A DNA stretch of 64,000 bases, from assembly GCF_023278565.1 (NCBI RefSeq), contig NC_064672.1, positions 5,456,001-5,520,000 on the forward strand, written 5' to 3'. Shown piece by piece: positions 45,017 to 56,983 of the stretch (positions are counted from its first letter, which is position 1; every line of letters begins with the position of its first letter). The stretch is from Colletotrichum lupini. Lineage: Eukaryota; Ascomycota; Sordariomycetes; Glomerellales; Glomerellaceae. The position numbers and the translations under genes are program-made. Under the pieces are notes generated by a model, which was not told the DNA's origin, ran no database searches, and saw only the letters and a program-made list of their open reading frames with translations.

Positions 45017-46486
45017 TTTGAAAGACGGTGGAAAGTTGGGCCTGAATAGAATGGGAATAGAGCAAATAGTCCGAAGGTATCTGTGCTTTGCTCTTGTTCC
45101 TGACAGGACCCTGGAATTGAGGGTGATCCCATCCAGTCTTTATGTCCTTGAGTCCGTTCCAGCTGTGGCCATGCAAACTATGGTTCAAAGTTACTCATTC
45201 GACTACAGCTCAGCTGTGTATAATTCAATCCCAAAGAGGAATGAACTCTGACTATTGATGTCTGTTCGAGTCCGCTCCTGAACCCGACATTACATGTACA
45301 TGTACGCTTCCGTGTTTACATGCAGGGCAGGCGGAAAGAAGCTAGTCTTGTTGCGTCGCTGCCACCCCATCTATCAGTTTTGCTGTCCTAGGAACTGAGT
45401 GGGATAATTGATTGAGACTCTTTCATAACTTGTTGTCGTGTGTGAAGTCAAGATATTGTCCCAGCTGAGTGGACCGCACGTGGACAGCAAGATGTTAACC
45501 AGCCGCAGTCATTGATCAAAACTTAACCTTTCCTATCTCGGGTGAGGGAATATCCCGAGACCAAATGCTAAGCTGAGTTGTCTCACAAAATATGTACATA
45601 TCACAATTCCCATGGAACAAATGTGATGAAAGTCAGCCAGCTAGCCGCTCAAGCTAGGCTTATCCAACGGACTGGGTTCCAGACTGCGATCTGGGCCATG
45701 TTACCTGGGCCCCGGAACGCGACTATTGAAGCGGGGAAATGTAATGGACGTTTAGTCTAGCGTGATTGTCAACAAGGAATTACATGAAGGACACATTTTG
45801 CGAACGGCCACCGCGTACCTCGTCCAATCCTGCGGGGAGAAACGCTTGGGCCCGCGTTCAATCAATCTTGGGCGACCTGCAGGTGTCGCAATACTTGACG
45901 GACTCAACCTCAGCCAGCCTCTTGACAGACTAAGACACCTTCAGCTCAAATGAAGATGTGCTCGATGTCTTGCCTTGCGTCAGCCTCGGACGCTGATGAC
46001 GGGGATTGGCTCGCACTATTTTACCCAGATCAGCTCATGCTATCACACTTTTCAGGGACATGAACGGTCTGCATTAATGGAGGTCTTGTGTTTGTAGCTT
46101 TTATCGCACTACACCTTCCATACCCCTCATCAGGCTTGGGCACTTAATAGTGGCACAGGTGGCTACCTAGCTGGAGCTGCACCAGGATGATCACACTAAT
46201 GCGATCACAGCGAAATCGATACGGCGCAAAAGCATGACAAACACAGGCAGTGGTGCAGAACTATAAAGCCCATATGCCTCTCTACTGCCTCCAGTTACAC
46301 ACAATCGTCGAGAAGCTTTTATCTTCAAAATTGATAGACAATATTTTAATTTTCCCGCCTCACAAGCACCCAAGTCACTTCTATCCCAACGTTTTCGCAT
46401 GATCACATTTACTTGCATCTGCACACATACCCTGGCTTGGAACCGAAGCTCAATGAATTCATGTAGCCCGTGATTTTCGGCCAACT
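45017..46486. other. Intergenic, no supported gene
   Basis: 1.47 kb including the promoter of the 228-aa protein. ACATGTACATGTACG (near 45293) is palindromic but short. Frames at 45578-45953 carry no recognised domain. Confidence 0.4.
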
Positions 46487-47850
46487 CTATGATCTCTTGC
46501 TTGGAGGCACAATAAATTTTGTCTTCATCCCATTGCGAATGTTGTCATACTGAGAAGTCGGGTACCACAGCAAGTTCTGCGACTTCTCATGTTTGCCCAT
46601 CCCCTTCGCCATACTGCGAACCAGACTCTCATCACCCGCCTTATCGCCCGTAGCCTCCCAGAACATAGCACCACCTAGTTTCTTCTTCTTGATATAAGCC
46701 TGCTTGTACTTTGCGCTTCTTATATTGTCAAATGTCACCAGCTCTCGCGTCGCGTTGTTGTATGAGTACGTGGCCTTGACTGCACTGTCCCAATGGACCG
46801 TCGCACCGGGCCTAGGGAGGTCTTTGTAGAGGTAGATTCCAGCTTGGCCGAGCGCACCATTCGGTAGTCCGCTGTACGATTTCCCCAAACCCTTTGTGTT
46901 GCCGAAGGCGCGACCGTAGAGGGGCATGCCTAAGTTGATCTTGGCAGGAGAGATCCCTCCTTCTTCAATGTAGTCCTCGAAGGCCCTCTCGACGCTCGCC
47001 TTGGTGCTTTGCGGGTTTCGCTTGCTGCGGAAGACATTGGACTGGTGGCCTGTGACGTTCTCCCAGGCACCGGCAAAATCAAATGCCATGAGTGACCAGA
47101 AGTCGAGAGACTTGTCCATCTCTTGGAAGTCAAATGCTTTGTAGTTTTGAGGACCTGCTGGTGCAGGAAAGCCTAGAGTGAAGTGATATCCGCCTGCATT
47201 GCCCTTCGAAAAGTCGTCCAAGCCTGTGCGAAGTTCGGACAGGAGCTTTACGCAATTTTGATTCTTTTCAGTAGTGTTTGGGTACTCGTAGTCGATGTCG
47301 ATGCCATCCATCCCAAAGTCTGCCATAAGATTGATGGCGGAGGAAACAAAGGTTGCGCGGCGAAATTTGTCGGCAGCGACGGGTTCGAATTTGGGTGACC
47401 AGTTGTAGCCGCCTATGGATAGTATGACTTTCATGTTGCGGTTGGCCATTTTCTTCAGGTAGAGCTGTTTAACCAGGCCGTCAGCGTTATGGCCAGGCTC
47501 TGTGGTGCTTTCGTTGCCAAAAGGCTTTCCAGTGTCGGCCCATGGATCTGATGAGACGCTAGACAGGGACGTGGATCAGGATCGGAACTCAAGGTCGAAA
47601 GAAGACGCGAGACTTACACTGTTCCGTTCGATGTTATATCTGCGAAAGCGTATAGCACATGCGTAATGTCTTCTATAGGAAGGCTATCGGGGTGGTAGCC
47701 CGCACCATAAATCCCCCAATTCGTTACGTATAAGAGATTCCGATGACCCTGCTTTGCGGTGGAGTCGTTTCCACAAGGCCGGCCGCTCAAGGGGCTAGCG
47801 AGGGCATGCGTCACAGTAAGAGCTGCTATAAAAAGTTGAAGTACCATCAT
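46487..47850 (-). CDS. Secreted GH18 chitinase
   Basis: Two exons, 47850-47618 and 47558-46487 (434 aa); the intron has GTAAGT/CTAG borders and joins NGT to VVSSDPWADTG. The signal peptide is MMVLQLFIAALTVTHALASP. Conserved strands are VILSIGGYNWSP (SxGG) and DGIDIDYEYP, the DxxDxDxE motif whose last Glu is the catalytic acid. Further family segments are MAFDFAGAWE, GMPLYGRAF and GGAMFWEATGD. It hydrolyses chitin or chito-oligomers by substrate-assisted catalysis. Length and lack of a binding module place it with group A-type fungal chitinases. Its 5' region is shared with the divergently read Zn2Cys6 regulator. Confidence 0.93.
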
Positions 47851-49016
47851 GGCGCGATCATGGGGTCGACGGAGTGTTGTTCATTCCGCTAGGGAATAGC
47901 GATGAATGAAAAGAAGCTCCGGACGCCCAGTCCCCTTCTGGGCTCTTTTTGGGCAATAAAGTAAAAGATTGGAGACATGACTGCCAAGAGATGGAAGCTT
48001 TCGATGTTGAGACGACGCGTCGTTCATCTCCCCAAGCTTTCGGCCGCAGGGGACAGCTCTGTGAGAAAATTTCACCTCCAGGCCAATGCCATGGAGTGCA
48101 TTGCTAACCTTATGATTTTGGGGTGGGCAGCTCAGTCCTGCCGCCATCAACCAGGTTCGTGGCAAGGCTTGGGAACTCGAGATGGACCGGTCAAATGCTG
48201 CCATTGGGCAGCATTAGTCCATGTACGAACGACTAGGCAAAGCTTCTTTCACGCCTGCCTCTGGATCGCTTCTGCAGAAGCCGAAGAAGAATAGGGGTAT
48301 CCATCGTCGCAGTGTTCCAGCCCCCCAAAGCTTGTTCGCCTCCTTGAAGATTGACGGGACCCATCGGCCTCCAGCCCAACGAGCATATATGCGCTCAATA
48401 CGTTGGCTGAGGTTGTCCGATTTCAAACTCCAGTGCATCATGGTTTCGAATTGGCGTTGTCATCTTTTCTTTTAACAGAACTTCTCTTGTTCGGTGAAGT
48501 GCTGCTGTAGTCTGCACTGAGTTCAAAACGAGCCTCGCACTCAGAAGACGAGATTTTTTGTCCACATCAGTAACCGATCAAGACCTAAACAGAAAGTGTA
48601 ATTTAGTTTACTATGTTCAGGTCGCAGTTCGAAAGGAGAAACGTTAGGCTCAATTATAAACGGGGTTGAATTGGATGTAACCTCGCAAAGATGGACAACG
48701 TTGGGAGACGGATCCCAGCTTTATGCGGGGAAGCGGGGTCAACTCCGAGCCTTCAATCATCTCCAACTGCTTTCTAAGCTGTCGGGGGAGGGAGGCCATT
48801 CGATCTCACCCCCTTGAGTCTCGACGGCGTTGGCCCCCTGTTCTTTTCTCCACACAAGTGCCGACCACGCGGTCGACTCGCGCGGGCCATTGTGTGTTTT
48901 GGAGCCGAACTTCTCCTCTTTTCATCCTCCTCACGGCCGACGACTCCAACTAGCCAAGCGAGATTTGAGTGCGAGACTCTACAGCCAGCCTCATCCGGAG
49001 GCTCGAGGTTTCCACC
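47851..49016. promoter_or_regulatory. Divergent promoter, chitinase (-) and Zn2Cys6 regulator (+)
   Basis: 1.17 kb without a supportable gene, between two divergent starts. The part next to the regulator is C/T-rich (48880-48960), typical of a fungal core promoter. No specific binding site could be assigned. Confidence 0.45.
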
Positions 49017-51279
49017 ATGGCGAAGAGAACATGGTCTGATGCCAATGACAACATGGAGTTTATGACGGTAGGATAAACAGTTCTTGTCTACGGTTTGCAG
49101 ATCCCACACTGATACTTTAGACCTGTGAAGTTGATGACGGCCGGAAACGGGGAGCAGTCTTTTCCGCAAATTTCCCGAAAGATCAAGGCTTGTGCAGCCT
49201 GTAGAAAGCACAAGGTATGCAAAGGCGATCATCATCTGGATCGAAGGGTTGAAAGAGCCTCAAGTCTAACCAAGCTCCCAGATCAAATGTCTAATGGACG
49301 AGAGCGGACCACCATGTCGGCGATGTTCCGAAAGAAATCTGGGTTGTGTTTTGGGCAAGAACCTGCAGAGCATCATCGACGAGAAAACACAGTAAGACCC
49401 CAGCGAAGACCTAAAGAGAGATGAGGCGTTGAGTCGACTTACCATTTAAAGGTACAACGAAGCAGTCTTACAAGATATTGAGAACCTGCACAACACGTTG
49501 AGAGAAGTCACCAAGAAGATGGGGCTACCTGAGCTAGCGGCACTACAGAGTTCAACGCTTCAGAAAGCAGCTGAGTCCCCGTCACAGCAGAGCCGGTCTG
49601 GCCCCGGGCTGGCTGCCAACGCAACCCGTTTCGGCGTGGCCGGGCAGGACAACCACGGTCCCTCGTGCGACAACTCCCCCAAGATATCCCCAGAAGACGA
49701 AAACCTCCCCCACGTACCGATCCACTCACTCTACGCTCTTACAAAGCTGAGGGCGCTCAGATCGCCAGACGCCCCGGAGGGCCATTCCAGCCCGGCCCAA
49801 GATGACTTCATTGCCCGAGGTGCCCTGCGCCTAGACGATGCCGAACGCCTTTTCCGTCTCTACCGAGATCGTCTCGATGCTTTCATGTATGGCGTGGGTT
49901 GCAAGTACCAACAACTGGATGAGTTGCGTCGCAAAAGCCCTATACTGGCTGCGGCGACCCTGACTGTTGCCGCGCTGCATGATCCACAAGCAAACAGCCT
50001 GTATGGTATCTGCAGCTCGGAGTTCAGGAGGCTTACAGAGAGATCAATGTTTGATCGGCGAGTGAACCGTGACTACCTCCGCGCCATGTGCGTGGCATCG
50101 TACTGGCTCTCTGACATGTCTTGGATGTTGTCTGGGTATGCAATCAGGAGAGCGGCGGAATGTAATCTACACAACAGCTACACCCGCGCCATACAAGAGA
50201 AGAGCGAGGAGGCTGCCGATGGGGCACGGTTGTGGTATATATTGAACATTTGCGACCAACATCTTGCCACCTTGTATGGGAGGCCGGCGATTGTGCAGGA
50301 GGACTCGTCCATGCAACAATGGGAGAGCTTTCTCCGATCACCGATATCGACTGAGGAGGACAAGCGCCTCGCAAGTCAAGTTGCCCTCCTGGGCATTATT
50401 GGTAGCATACGAGAGCTATTCGGGCCTGACAAGGGTCAACCGACGCCACGAGCCTACGTCCACCAAATCACTCACTTCAACAAGGAGCTCGACCACTGGA
50501 TCAAACATTGGTCTGGAACGCTATCAGGTGCGTCAGTCCTTTGCTGAATATTCTGACGATGATTGTACTAATTCACCATAGAACAATATCAACACATAGG
50601 CCGCTTCCCTCGCAAAGGGGCTCTCCTACACTTCCACTTCGCCAAACTCCATCTTTATTCTCACATCTTCCGGGGCCTCTCTGGAGACAGCCCGATACCG
50701 CACCACTTTCTCGACTGCGCCGCAACAGCTATCTCAGTAGCGACATCAACCATTGACTTCATCATCACCGACCCGGACGTCGCCGCAGGGGTAGTGGGCA
50801 TGCCCTCGTACCTGCACTGCATGACGGCATTTGCCTGCATGTTTCTCATCAAGGTGGCAGTCAAGTATGGCGGAGACTTGTTCGAGCCGGACCGCGTCTG
50901 GAACCTGACCACGAGCCTCGTGCGGCACTTCCGATCTCTACCAGCTGGTCAGTGGCATTTAGCTAATCTCATGGCGCCTGGTCTCGAGCGCATGGCTAGG
51001 ACGTTGAAATCTGGCCGTGGAGATACATCAGCGCAGGTATTAAATACGCAACCGGTCAACGGGGACCAGTCACAAGTCATCGATCCCCAGCTCGCTGGTG
51101 GTAGTGCTGATGGGACTCTCATGGGCCCAGAGGGAGAGTTTTTCTTTGACTATGACATGAGTTTTGGTCTGTCCCCAGTATTCCAGTTCGACATGACATC
51201 GCTAAACGCGGATGGTGCAACAATTGGTGGTCAAGATTTCGCAAACGTGGAGTATCAGATGGGAAGACCTGGTTCATGA
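49017..51279 (+). CDS. Zn2Cys6 fungal transcription factor
   Basis: The start is taken as ATG 49017 (CACCATGGC). Firm exons: one ending 49214, then 49282-49391, 49452-50527 and 50582-51279. The zinc cluster is split by an intron: CAACRKHK joins IKC, and PCRRCSERNLGC follows, giving six Cys in order. A coiled linker (NLHNTLREVTKKM) and a fungal transcription-factor middle region follow (AATLTVAALHDP, MCVASYWLSDMSW, LWYILNICDQHLATLYGRPAI). It would bind CGG half-sites and act in the nucleus. The first intron is unresolved: GTAGGA at 49068 to an acceptor near 49133-49157 keeps frame, but the acceptors there are poor. Its 3' end is 71 bp from the convergent aldo-keto reductase. Position at the edge of the alternating gene set makes it the likely local regulator. 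Confidence 0.85.
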
Positions 51280-51350
51280 TCACCAAAGAAAACGGGCTTC
51301 GTAGCTATCACTTGTTTCCCAAAGTCTCTCATTCGTACGTTTGTAATTAT

Positions 51351-52547
51351 CTACATACCCTGAATACTCCTGGGTCGGTACTCGCTCTCCAGATATTTCA
51401 GTTCCTCCTCTGTCAGCTTTACCTTGAGCGCCCCTATCGTCTCTTTGATCCTCTTCTCGGAACTCAAGCCAACGATTGGCCAACCTCCCTGCTGCAGCAC
51501 CCACGCAGTTGATACAAGGGCCATGCTGACACCCTTCTTCTTCGCAATCTCCTCGACCCGGTTTACGATATCCAGGTTCGCATCCGCAAACCACGCCTGC
51601 GTCTTCTTATCTGTCTGACTACGCAGCGAGGTTCCTTCATCATTCTCTTTGGCGAGGGGCTTCGCCAGCAGTCCGCGAGCAATCGGTGACCATGGAATCA
51701 CACCGACACCGCTTGCTCGGCAGAACGGCAGCATTTCCCGCTCCTCTTCGCGGTAGAGAAGGTTGTAGAATGGTTGCATTGAGACGAACTCTGTCCAGCC
51801 GTTGGACCGGGCGATGTACTGCAGGCGGGCAAACTCCCATGTATACATGGACGAGGCGCCAATGTAGCGGACTTTGCCGGACTGGACGACGTCGTGGAGA
51901 GCTCGCATGATTTCCTCGGGAGGTGTTTCGCGGTCGAGGCGGTGGATCTGAAGAACATCTACGGGTTATCAGCATCTGGCACGTTTCTCGTTGGGCTACT
52001 CGTAATAGTCTTACCGATGTAATCCGTGCCAAGACGTTCAAGACACTGGTCGACGGCATGGAAGACGTGTTTCCTGCTCAGACCCATCTGATTCACGAGT
52101 GGACCATCATTGACGCTGGCGGGCCTGGAGTCATCGTCTGGAACGGGGTTGAAGATTTTGGAGAGAATGACGACTTTTTGGCGTGGAATGTTGAACTTCT
52201 TCAGAGCCTTGCCGATGATCACCTCGGACTTTCCGTTTGAATATGTGTCTGCCGTGTCCCAAGTATTGATGCCGTTGTCATATGCTGCCTTCAAGATCTG
52301 GAGTCCCTCTTCTTCATCAAGGATCCATGGTGAGCCCTCCCATTTGGAGGAACCAAAGGTCATGCATCCGAGGATGATTTTGGAGACCTTCAGGCCTGTA
52401 TTGCCGAGTCTACGTGATGACTATTAGCTTTTCAAACATAGCTTCAATGCTTATGATAGTCGGCTCTAGTGAGCAGGGGGCAATTTCATGACAATTTATG
52501 AGCGATTGTGCTTGGGATCATTGCGGTACTGACCTCACGTATTCCAT
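51351..52547 (-). CDS. Aldo-keto reductase
   Basis: Three exons: 52547-52534 (14 nt), 52409-52015 and 51958-51351 (338 aa). The tiny first exon codes MEYVR and joins LGNTGLKVSKIILGCMTFG, an ideal family start; phases close. The catalytic tetrad is visible: Asp and Tyr in WDTADTYSNGKSE, Lys in VVILSKIF, His in VLQIHRLD. The cofactor region near the end (PIVGLSSEKRIKE) suits NADPH. The nearest groups are aryl-alcohol dehydrogenase-like reductases. Reaction: reversible reduction of an aldehyde or ketone. It is divergent from the epimerase gene and convergent with the regulator. In the cluster hypothesis it would reduce the aldose made by the aldolase. Confidence 0.92.
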
Positions 52548-53180
52548 GTTACATGTAATGACCCCAAATTGTCTTTGGATAGGTCTGTCAATTCGGCTTG
52601 ATTGAGATTGATTGCGCTGGCAGTTGGCGCTCTGTAGCAATTCTCAACCAATTCATACGGATCCCCGAGGGTTTGTTTTGTACCATCACGTCATTTCACC
52701 TCACTCTTCGGCATCACTTCATCGGCTTTCAGCTCTGTCGCCGGGATCCCTCAGCACCCCCACCACCTCCGACTGCGCGATGCCCCTCTTACTCAGTGCG
52801 GGGAAGCCCCCGGACGGAGATCCACCGGTGGGATGATCGGCATACTCACCGATGCCCGGATTAGACGACCTGCATCGGCGAGCTGTCCGACCTACATGTT
52901 CTGAAGTCTGACCTTCGCGTGTGGCAGCATATCCGTTCCTCAGTCATCGGATATGTTCGGTAAATGTCCAGGCGACAGAGGTATGAGGAGAAGCTCCGAC
53001 AACGTACCCATGCGTGCAAACTGTACCCCTCATGACGGCACAGCGAAATCGGATCAGTTAAAGCCGAGGGGCACGCGATCGCGTCTCTTTTGTGACGAGA
53101 CGCGTGAAGATTCCCTGACGATAGAACTTTGCTTCCACAAGACCTTCTCTAGAGAGTTGCATACCAAAAGTTGAGCCAAA
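52548..53180. promoter_or_regulatory. Divergent promoter, aldo-keto reductase (-) and epimerase (+)
   Basis: 633 bp between two divergent starts. Contains CCCCGAGG/CCGGGA-type GC-rich bits around 52740-52830 that could hold Zn2Cys6 sites, but I found no clear CGG-Nx-CCG pair that recurs in the other divergent promoters. Confidence 0.4.
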
Positions 53181-54140
53181 ATGTTAAACGAAATCCTCGT
53201 AACTGGCGCCGCAGGCTTCGTTGGCCAGGCCCTAGTCTCTGCCCTCATCAAGTCCGACCTCTCAGCAACCCTTACAATCACAGATGTAATCGAGCCCCCC
53301 ATCCCCGCCGACGTGGCAGGGGAAAGCAACAAGATCAACTCCTTGAAAGCCGACCTCACCGACCCGGCAGCAGTGAGCTCTCTGCTCTCGAGGCAGTTCT
53401 CAGCTGTCTACCTCCTGCACGGCCTCATGTCCGGCGGGGCGGAAGCGAACCTCGACCTAGGCCTCAAAGTCAATCTCGATTCCGTCCGAGCCGTCCTCGA
53501 TCACCTCCGGAATGATTACCCCGGCACCACGGTCGTCTTTACTAGTTCGTGCGCAGTCTACGGCCCGCGTCAGCCTGTTATCGAGAGCGAGACTGTCCCG
53601 AAGCCGCGGACATCGTACGGCACCGAGAAGCTTATTATCGAGTTGCTAGTGGAGGACTTCTCGCGGCGTGGGCTCATCGACGGCCGCATTGTGCGACTTC
53701 CTACAGTCACAGTGCGACCTGGCGCGCCTTCTGCTGCGGCATCGAGTTTCGCGTCAGGTATTGTTCGTGAGACTCTGAAGGGCATCAAAAATGTGTTGCC
53801 TGTTAGCCGTGATCTCGAAGTCTGGGTCTGTAGCCCCGCTACGGTGGTGAAGAACCTTGTCAAGGTCAAGGATGTGCCGAAAGAGAAGTTTGGGGAATCG
53901 AGAGTCGTTAACTTACCTGGTATCACCGTTACGGTGCAGGAGATTCTTGATGCGGTAGAGAAGGTTGGTGGCAAAGAATCATTGGCACTCATCGAAGAAA
54001 AGAAGGATGCCGCCATCTTGGCTATTGTAGAGACATGGGCTGCTCGGTTTGATGTGAGCAGGGCGTATGGCTTGGGTCTGGAACCTGATGGTACGATTTT
54101 GGAGGCCGTTGAGGCATTTGCGAAGACTCTTCAGGCATAA
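53181..54140 (+). CDS. NAD-dependent epimerase/dehydratase-family dehydrogenase (D-erythronate dehydrogenase-like)
   Basis: 319 aa, single exon, start MLNEILVTGAAGFVGQALV with the Rossmann GxxGxxG. The catalytic pair is Tyr146 and Lys150 (SYGTEK), with TSSCAVYGPRQP supplying the Ser. PTVTVRPGAPSAAASSFASGI and the long C-terminal helix pattern (EILDAVEKVGG) match the DenD/UDP-sugar-epimerase-like subgroup whose bacterial members oxidise D-erythronate. The substrate cannot be read from the sequence; an oxidised sugar acid is a fair inference. No signal peptide, so cytosolic. It is convergent with the FMN dehydrogenase gene. Confidence 0.85.
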   Translation: MLNEILVTGAAGFVGQALVSALIKSDLSATLTITDVIEPPIPADVAGESNKINSLKADLTDPAAVSSLLSRQFSAVYLLHGLMSGGAEANLDLGLKVNLDSVRAVLDHLRNDYPGTTVVFTSSCAVYGPRQPVIESETVPKPRTSYGTEKLIIELLVEDFSRRGLIDGRIVRLPTVTVRPGAPSAAASSFASGIVRETLKGIKNVLPVSRDLEVWVCSPATVVKNLVKVKDVPKEKFGESRVVNLPGITVTVQEILDAVEKVGGKESLALIEEKKDAAILAIVETWAARFDVSRAYGLGLEPDGTILEAVEAFAKTLQA

Positions 54141-54469
54141 TCTCCCCATAGAGCGACCAACCTAATAATCATGCAATCAACCATTACCTTCCCAACTCTA
54201 ATCCGCATGATGCTCGTGTGCGACTCTATCGGCTATCCTAGTCATTGGCAAAGTGCTAACAAGTACTTTGAGTGCCTAAATGTATCACGCCATACGGTTT
54301 GAAGACATAAGAAGTGTCATGATTTGCTCCACTTGCCTCAGTGGTTTCAAACTACATCGACCCAATCCTCAGTTTCCTCAACATCTTGCTACCATTCGCA
54401 TCTCACGGTTATGATCATGAAAGGACTGATGTATTATTGCCATGGTATCTATGCTGGCCTGTTCACAGC
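54141..54469. other. Intergenic between convergent genes
   Basis: 329 bp of 3' flank for both genes; nothing else seen. Confidence 0.4.
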
Positions 54470-56395
54470 CTAGAGCTTTGATCTTGGCCTTCTCACAGGC
54501 TTCTTTTGCCGCGCTCTATGCTCAGAAACTACCAAATGGTCAATATCTAGAGTGTTCACCATCGCGGGCGCAGCTTGACTGAGGCTGGTAATGCCACAAA
54601 GTCTCATCGAAGTCTCTAACTCGTCTTTCAGAACTAATGCGCGTTCAATGGTCAGCTTATACCCGAATAGATCAGATGACAAGCAACGAGGACTTACTTT
54701 GAGAGAGATGCTCTACACCATCTTGACCATACACGAGAGAGTACAAGAACGGTCGCCCGATGCCCACAGCTGTAGCTCCGAGGGCGATTGCTTTGAGGAT
54801 ATCCGAGCCGCGCTCGAAACCGCCATCGATGTAGACTTCGAGCTTCTCGAAAATTTCGGGACACTGTTCTCGGAGCTCTAGCAGAACTAGGATAGAGGCT
54901 TGCGATCTTTTGTCCAACCATTGTCAGTGTGTCTGCCCATCTCCAGTGATAGCTCGAGATTCAAAACTTACCCATCCAGAGATCGACCACCATGGTTGCT
55001 CAGGAAGACTGCTTCAACCCCGTACTCAACCGCTAACCTGACATCATCGGCAGTTTGAACACCCTTGAGGACGATTGGTACTCCGCTAGCCTCTCTGATC
55101 CAGGTTAGATCCTCCCATGTAATCGACTTGTCGATGTATTGCGCCATTAAGCGGCCGAGTCCGCTGCCTTTCTTGTCCTTGCTACTTTCAGCGCCGCTAA
55201 TGGCTGCTCGGATCGTTCCTGCTTGAGCTGCACGCTCGTCTGCCTCTCTCTTTCCAGGGACGGGGGCATCGACGGTCACGAAGATTGCTTTTATGCCCAG
55301 TGCACGTGCCGATCGGAGGATCTCGATCGTCTTGTGACGTTCTGAGTTGATGTAAAGCTGGAAGAAGAAGGGCTGTGACGGCGGCGCGGCGGATACGATA
55401 GACTTAAGGGTGTAGGATGCATTGCTCGAAATCTAATGCCCTTGATTAGCTGCGGCACCTATCGGCTGCTTTCTGTTGGATACTCACACATTGAATAATT
55501 CCTTCATTTGCTGCACCGCGACTGAGAGCCAGCTCGCCATCTGGATGCACAAGCTTTGCCATCGCGGCAGGCGAGATGAAGAACGGGGCCGAGCTTTCGA
55601 ATCCAAGAATGTTCGTCTTCATATCAATATGCGAGACATTTCTTAGAATCCTTGGCCGGATCATAATTCTTCTTGTGAGTTGCTTATTGTTTCGGTGTGT
55701 GATCAGATCGGTAGCCGCAGATGAGTAGAAGGCCCATGTCTTTGGCGTCAGCGCTTTCGAGGCCACAACTTCTAGATCTGGCGCACCGATAATGGACTCT
55801 AGAGGCGGGATGGTGTCTTCGTCGGCAGAAGAGTGCTTCGAAGTCTCGGCGGGGGCAGATAATGTGCCGTTAACACCCTCTGGTTGCGATGCTGCTGCAG
55901 GCACGTCTGGAGTGGCATCTTTCAGTATGCCGATGAACTTCTCGTCTGGTAGCTCCTCCAGGATATCTGGTGCGTGGACTTCATCGAATATCTTTGTGGC
56001 ATTTGAGCCAGCGCACTTTAGAAGAACTGACAAGTGCTCATTCGTCAGTTTCCCAAAGACCTAGACTAGCAGGTTGTGCCAGACTCACCCGACGGACCTC
56101 CCGGATGCTCGTTGATGAAGTCTGTGATATCCCAGACTTTGGAGTGTACTGCTATCCAGCAGTCCGACTTGGTGTTGTGCTTGCTGAGATCAGTCACACT
56201 TATCGTGGCTCTCTCACTCTCCTCTGGCTTTGTCGTCATTGTGTTTCGAAAATTGCTGGCATTCGGACTCGCTTCTCGCCGGTTTACAAACACATTCCGA
56301 AAGTCTACTAGTAACAAGGCGCCTGAGATCCCTTTTGCGAGAGGGTGTTTGGTCAAGTACGTTGAAAATGGTGTAGCCTGATGTTTAGATCCCAT
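54470..56395 (-). CDS. Cytochrome b2-type FMN-dependent alpha-hydroxyacid (L-lactate) dehydrogenase
   Basis: Five exons: 56395-56089, 56026-55488, 55432-54972, 54906-54698 and 54633-54470 (559 aa). All borders are GT-AG and phases close. The cytochrome b5 domain has the heme His in NEHPGGPS and the second in DEVHAPD. Then comes a ~70-residue Ser/Ala/Pro linker, then the FMN barrel: FFISPAAMAKLVHPDGE, FFFQLYIN, PIVLKGV with the FMN Lys, LSNHGGRSLDG with the catalytic His, IDGGFERGSDILKAIALGA and GRPFLYSLVYG. It oxidises L-lactate or another 2-hydroxyacid, passing electrons through heme to cytochrome c. The first 52 residues may be a mitochondrial leader; a second start at 56239 (MTTKPEES) would give a 507-aa cytosolic form. 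Confidence 0.92.
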
Positions 56396-56983
56396 TTACC
56401 AATTCCCAAAGTTGCCACAGCCACCGTCAAACCCTATTAACCTCTACACCGCGTTTGTCTGAGACCTAATGGCATCTCGGATCGCCTCACAGATCGCGAC
56501 ATCCCCGTCATTCCGGCCGGTGCTTTGCCACCCCTGTAAGCTCCGCACGCTCGTTCCCCATGTTTCGGCATTCTCGCCGATGTGGATAGCGGGTAAGCGA
56601 CCATCGCCGGGAGGATTTGATTCTCGCTCGTAACCACATGACTTCTTACGAATCCTCAAACATGTTCGCTACTACTGGTCCACTGGATGAAGGTTTTCCA
56701 TGCAGGTAGGAAAGAGCAAGCTGGTTGCGTGATCGGAGCAGAAGCCGTGTGGGATGTGATTCTTCGCCATAAGCTGGCCGAGGAAGTCTCTCCGCGACTA
56801 TCTCCGCATCTCAGAATTGGAGTCGAATATTAGGAGGGGTTGATTTTCCCGACCAAAAGTGAAGTGGCACGCATCCCACTCCTCATACTCAATTACGTCC
56901 CAAGATCACGAGTATCATCTTTCTGCTGGATCTAGCTTGTGTTGTATCATTTCCTTCTCCTCACGCTTGCAAACACCTTCACA
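56396..56983. promoter_or_regulatory. Divergent promoter, b2-type dehydrogenase (-) and aldolase (+)
   Basis: 588 bp between divergent starts. The ATG at 56939 lies in frame with the aldolase but gives a hydrophobic, unconserved extension, so the region is treated as 5' UTR/promoter. Confidence 0.45.

Noticed and set aside
56939..56983. N-terminal extension of the aldolase as a signal peptide
   Set aside because: The family is cytosolic and the next ATG at 56984 has better context and starts nearer the conserved barrel.
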